NCBI GenBank assembly: GCA_004552595.1
Contig: SFNX01000004.1
Location: forward strand, 1-42,356
Length of the DNA stretch: 42,356 bases
Direction of reading: 5' to 3'
DNA from: Lachnospiraceae bacterium
Lineage (GTDB): Bacteria; Bacillota; Clostridia; Lachnospirales; Lachnospiraceae
Every line of letters begins with the position of its first letter. The first letter of the stretch is position 1. Shown here piece after piece: positions 40,391-42,356 of the stretch. Both the position numbers and the translations under genes were made by a program. The notes beneath the pieces are model-generated. The model was not told the origin of the DNA, did not search any database, and was given only the letters and a program-made list of their open reading frames with translations.

Positions 40391-40837
40391 TTATGTAAAA
40401 ATATCAAGAAGAAGTCCTCTTATTTCATCGACCTTTTGTAAAATCGTAATATTATCCTTTTCTTCTTTAATCAGCTCTGCTGCAAGCTCATCCAAATTTT
40501 TATCTATAAGGCGAATTATGCCATATACGCGGTGACGTCCTCTTCTGTCAAGAAAATTCTCTCTTGAAAACTTATGCGACCTGTTAACTACTTCATTGAG
40601 AAAGTCTTTGATTAGTGCTCTGTACCTTTTCATATCCTTAACGTCTGTATGCTTGGAAATTTTCTTTCCCTGCATAGTGATATCCTGGAATAAAAGATTC
40701 AGTCTCTCCTTTAACCCTTCCTCATCAATTTTACTGATTAATGTGAATTTAAAAGCTTCGTCTGCTGCTTCAACGGGAGCTTTAACTTCATTAACCTGAT
40801 TTATCTGCGTAGCGGATGTTATTTTCATTCCATCCAT
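40391..40837 (-). CDS. yaaR: YaaR (DUF327) protein
   Basis: A 148-residue helical protein. The middle EGLKERLNLLFQDITMQGKKI and RYRALIKDFLNEVVNRSHKF, and the C-terminal RHRVYGIIRLIDKNLDELAAELI, match DUF327/YaaR. Its role is unknown; it occurs beside holB in many Firmicutes, which suggests a link to replication or to the RicT region. Five bases separate it from the kinase gene. Confidence 0.88.
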   Translation of the reverse strand: MDGMKITSATQINQVNEVKAPVEAADEAFKFTLISKIDEEGLKERLNLLFQDITMQGKKISKHTDVKDMKRYRALIKDFLNEVVNRSHKFSRENFLDRRGRHRVYGIIRLIDKNLDELAAELIKEEKDNITILQKVDEIRGLLLDIFT

Positions 40838-40841
40838 AAAA

Positions 40842-41429
40842 TCACCTGTTCTTTCTAATGTATTCCTTCACTTCATTAATACAAGATGACAAATCTACAT
40901 TCTCAAAGCGTTTATCAATACCTGCGTCTTTGATTTTATCTTCCGAAAAGTCCTCACTGTCAGCAAGATATCTTCTACACAGCTCCTTAAATCGTCTGTT
41001 CTCCGGTTTCTTTTCACGGTTAAGCGCCCTCTGAAGCCTCAGCCCGTCTTCAACCTCAATATATATCGGAACAACCTTGTCACTTCCAAAGTAATCCCTC
41101 GTATCGATAAACGATTTTAATACACCGATAATAACGTAATTATTATTCGAAAGATCAATACTACTATCCTTAACAGTAAAATATCTCCACACTCCGTGCA
41201 TTGTGTTATATGATCTTTCTTCTATGATAAGCCCTGATTTTTTAATGTCCTCATACTCTTTTTCGCTGACAAAATGATACGATTTTCCATCAGTCTCACC
41301 GTCACGTATAGGTCTTGTTGTATACAGAATAATATCTTTAAGACCAAGCGTCTCATCTTCCAGTATGTTTTTATAAATCGTATCCTTGCCGGTTGAACTT
41401 TTACCAAGAATATAAAAAATCTTTCCCAT
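40842..41429 (-). CDS. Guanylate-kinase-like protein
   Basis: A 195-residue nucleoside monophosphate kinase fold protein. P-loop GKSSTGKDT at 9-17, the GMP-site YTTRPIRDGE at 36-45, and YHF at 51-53 follow guanylate kinase. The usual GNYYGT segment is replaced by MHGVWRYFT, so it is not the standard Gmk and may accept a different nucleotide. In B. subtilis the gene in this place is tmk (thymidylate kinase), but the YTTRP site is GMK-like, not Tmk. The start is eight bases after the decarboxylase stop. Confidence 0.78.
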   Translation of the reverse strand: MGKIFYILGKSSTGKDTIYKNILEDETLGLKDIILYTTRPIRDGETDGKSYHFVSEKEYEDIKKSGLIIEERSYNTMHGVWRYFTVKDSSIDLSNNNYVIIGVLKSFIDTRDYFGSDKVVPIYIEVEDGLRLQRALNREKKPENRRFKELCRRYLADSEDFSEDKIKDAGIDKRFENVDLSSCINEVKEYIRKNR

Positions 41430-41436
41430 TTTTAAC

Positions 41437-42356
41437 TTAAATCCACTTCACATCCAAATTAAGATTAACTACTCTTTCTATTTCTTTGATTCTGTCTTCT
41501 TCAACTATCTCTCCTTCAGCTATTATTGGTATTCCCGGAGGATAGGCAAAAACAGAAAATGGTGACTTTTCTCCAACCAGTTTTCTAATCTGCTTAATAT
41601 GTTCTGCGTTTTTATAATGGTTGTCTGTGTCTTTTTTATTAGAATTTATTATATCTAAAGCTAAGCTGTCGTCTTCGCTTAATAACTTATCAATTTCATA
41701 TAAGGCATTTTTAAGCCTGTTCATACCTTCATCAGTATCAAAGACAGTAGTCATAAGCAAAACATATTCACCTGCTGCCATCTCAGGTTCAAGGAAATAT
41801 CTGTTTCGCAATATGTTAAATAATTCTTTGCCTGTGATTTTATTTGTAGCTGATAAAATTATTTTGCTGTCATCAAAATCAAATGCGCCTTCTTTAATTA
41901 ATACTTCTTTGTTTAAAATTTTCAGGTTTTTAAGATTTTGAACCTCATTAACAAATCCATCTCTTCTGATGCGGTATTCACCATATAATTGCTGTCCGTA
42001 TTTTTCCATTACATAAACAGCGTAATCAATGCTTCCCATTAATATATAAGATGGTGAGCTTGTCTGATATATCTTTAAATATTTTCGAATACTGTTTTTA
42101 TCGGAAATATCCGTATTTATATGAATAAGCGCTGTCTGTGTCAGTGCAGGAAGCGTTTTATGTACTGAATTAATAACTATGTCAGCTCCAAACTTAACTG
42201 CGCTTCTTTCTTCAAGGAAAAACATTGCCCCGTGTGCTTCATCTACAATTAACGGAATGTTATATTTATGTGCAATTTCTGAAATACTTTTTACATCCGA
42301 TATTACTCCGTCATATGTCGGAGAAGTAATTACAACAGCTTTTGCATCCTTATTAT
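41437..42356 (-). CDS. Orn/Lys/Arg decarboxylase family protein (YaaO-like), 5' end outside window
   Basis: The reading frame continues past the window edge at 42356, so the N-terminus is missing. The visible part includes VITSPTYDG, DEAHGAMFFLEE whose Asp binds the PLP ring nitrogen, and INSVHKTLPALTQTALIH with the PLP lysine. The C-terminal domain ends PFSVFAYPPGIPIIAEGE. This is the short Firmicute class that includes YaaO and SpeA, and may decarboxylate Arg, Lys or Orn. It heads the yaaO-to-asnS run. Confidence 0.9.
   Translation of the reverse strand, partial: NKDAKAVVITSPTYDGVISDVKSISEIAHKYNIPLIVDEAHGAMFFLEERSAVKFGADIVINSVHKTLPALTQTALIHINTDISDKNSIRKYLKIYQTSSPSYILMGSIDYAVYVMEKYGQQLYGEYRIRRDGFVNEVQNLKNLKILNKEVLIKEGAFDFDDSKIILSATNKITGKELFNILRNRYFLEPEMAAGEYVLLMTTVFDTDEGMNRLKNALYEIDKLLSEDDSLALDIINSNKKDTDNHYKNAEHIKQIRKLVGEKSPFSVFAYPPGIPIIAEGEIVEEDRIKEIERVVNLNLDVKWI

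Overview
The window looks like a chromosomal segment of a low-GC anaerobic Firmicute, most likely a member of the Lachnospiraceae or a close clostridial relative. This is inferred from the AT-rich DNA, strong AGGAGG-type ribosome sites, a Bacillus-type long SRP RNA with an Alu domain, PyrK/PyrD type 1B, a B. subtilis yaaO-yaaR-holB-ricT-yabB style gene order, and AraR-type control of arabinose genes. Nearly every gene is on the minus strand; only a DUF5662 gene and plsC are on the plus strand. I see no prophage, insertion sequence, CRISPR array or rRNA. The window looks like core genome plus a sugar-use island.

Layout from low to high coordinates (minus-strand operons read right to left). 1-616: tRNA operon Phe(GAA)-Gly(TCC)-Gly(GCC) with a good promoter and terminator; beyond the terminator lies a second copy of the tRNA-Gly 3' end inside a nested inverted repeat. 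Nothing is recognisable in 1-125, and 617-760 is AT-rich with no gene. 798-2088: DUF5662 gene convergent with rqcP, preceded by hup (HU). 2190-5120: pyrC-pyrK-pyrD, divergent from plsC across a palindromic double promoter. 5958-9413: cdaR-like regulator, tadA, degV, NrdG-type radical SAM activase, then the SRP RNA with its own promoter. 9470-10701: stand-alone MsmK/UgpC sugar ATPase with its own terminator. 10705-16104: ispE, GntR regulator, DUF1002, GNAT, YesL-like and a membrane diguanylate cyclase. 16192-19587: amino-acid-type ABC importer (binding protein, permease, ATPase), a CmpB-like membrane protein and a 50-residue membrane peptide not described by long-ORF calling. 19637-23612: hslO, a pectinesterase-like beta-helix protein, ogg and an iron alcohol dehydrogenase, in translationally coupled order. 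23692-32945: chvE-mmsA-mmsB monosaccharide importer, then araR-araA-araB-araD, with palindromic operator candidates in front of both units. 32986-42356: decarboxylase (cut by the window edge), guanylate-kinase-like, yaaR, holB, ricT, tRNA methyltransferase, DUF1934, L,D-transpeptidase, hisS, asnS and a membrane-anchored unknown, ending at a terminator.

The genes together suggest a plant-polysaccharide-using gut or rumen type fermenter: arabinose is imported by ChvE/MmsA/MmsB and converted by AraA, AraB and AraD to xylulose 5-phosphate, with AraR as the likely switch. The most unusual item is the amino-acid-type binding protein at 18718-19503, whose two halves are in swapped order (a natural circular permutation) while remaining a single intact lipoprotein reading frame.
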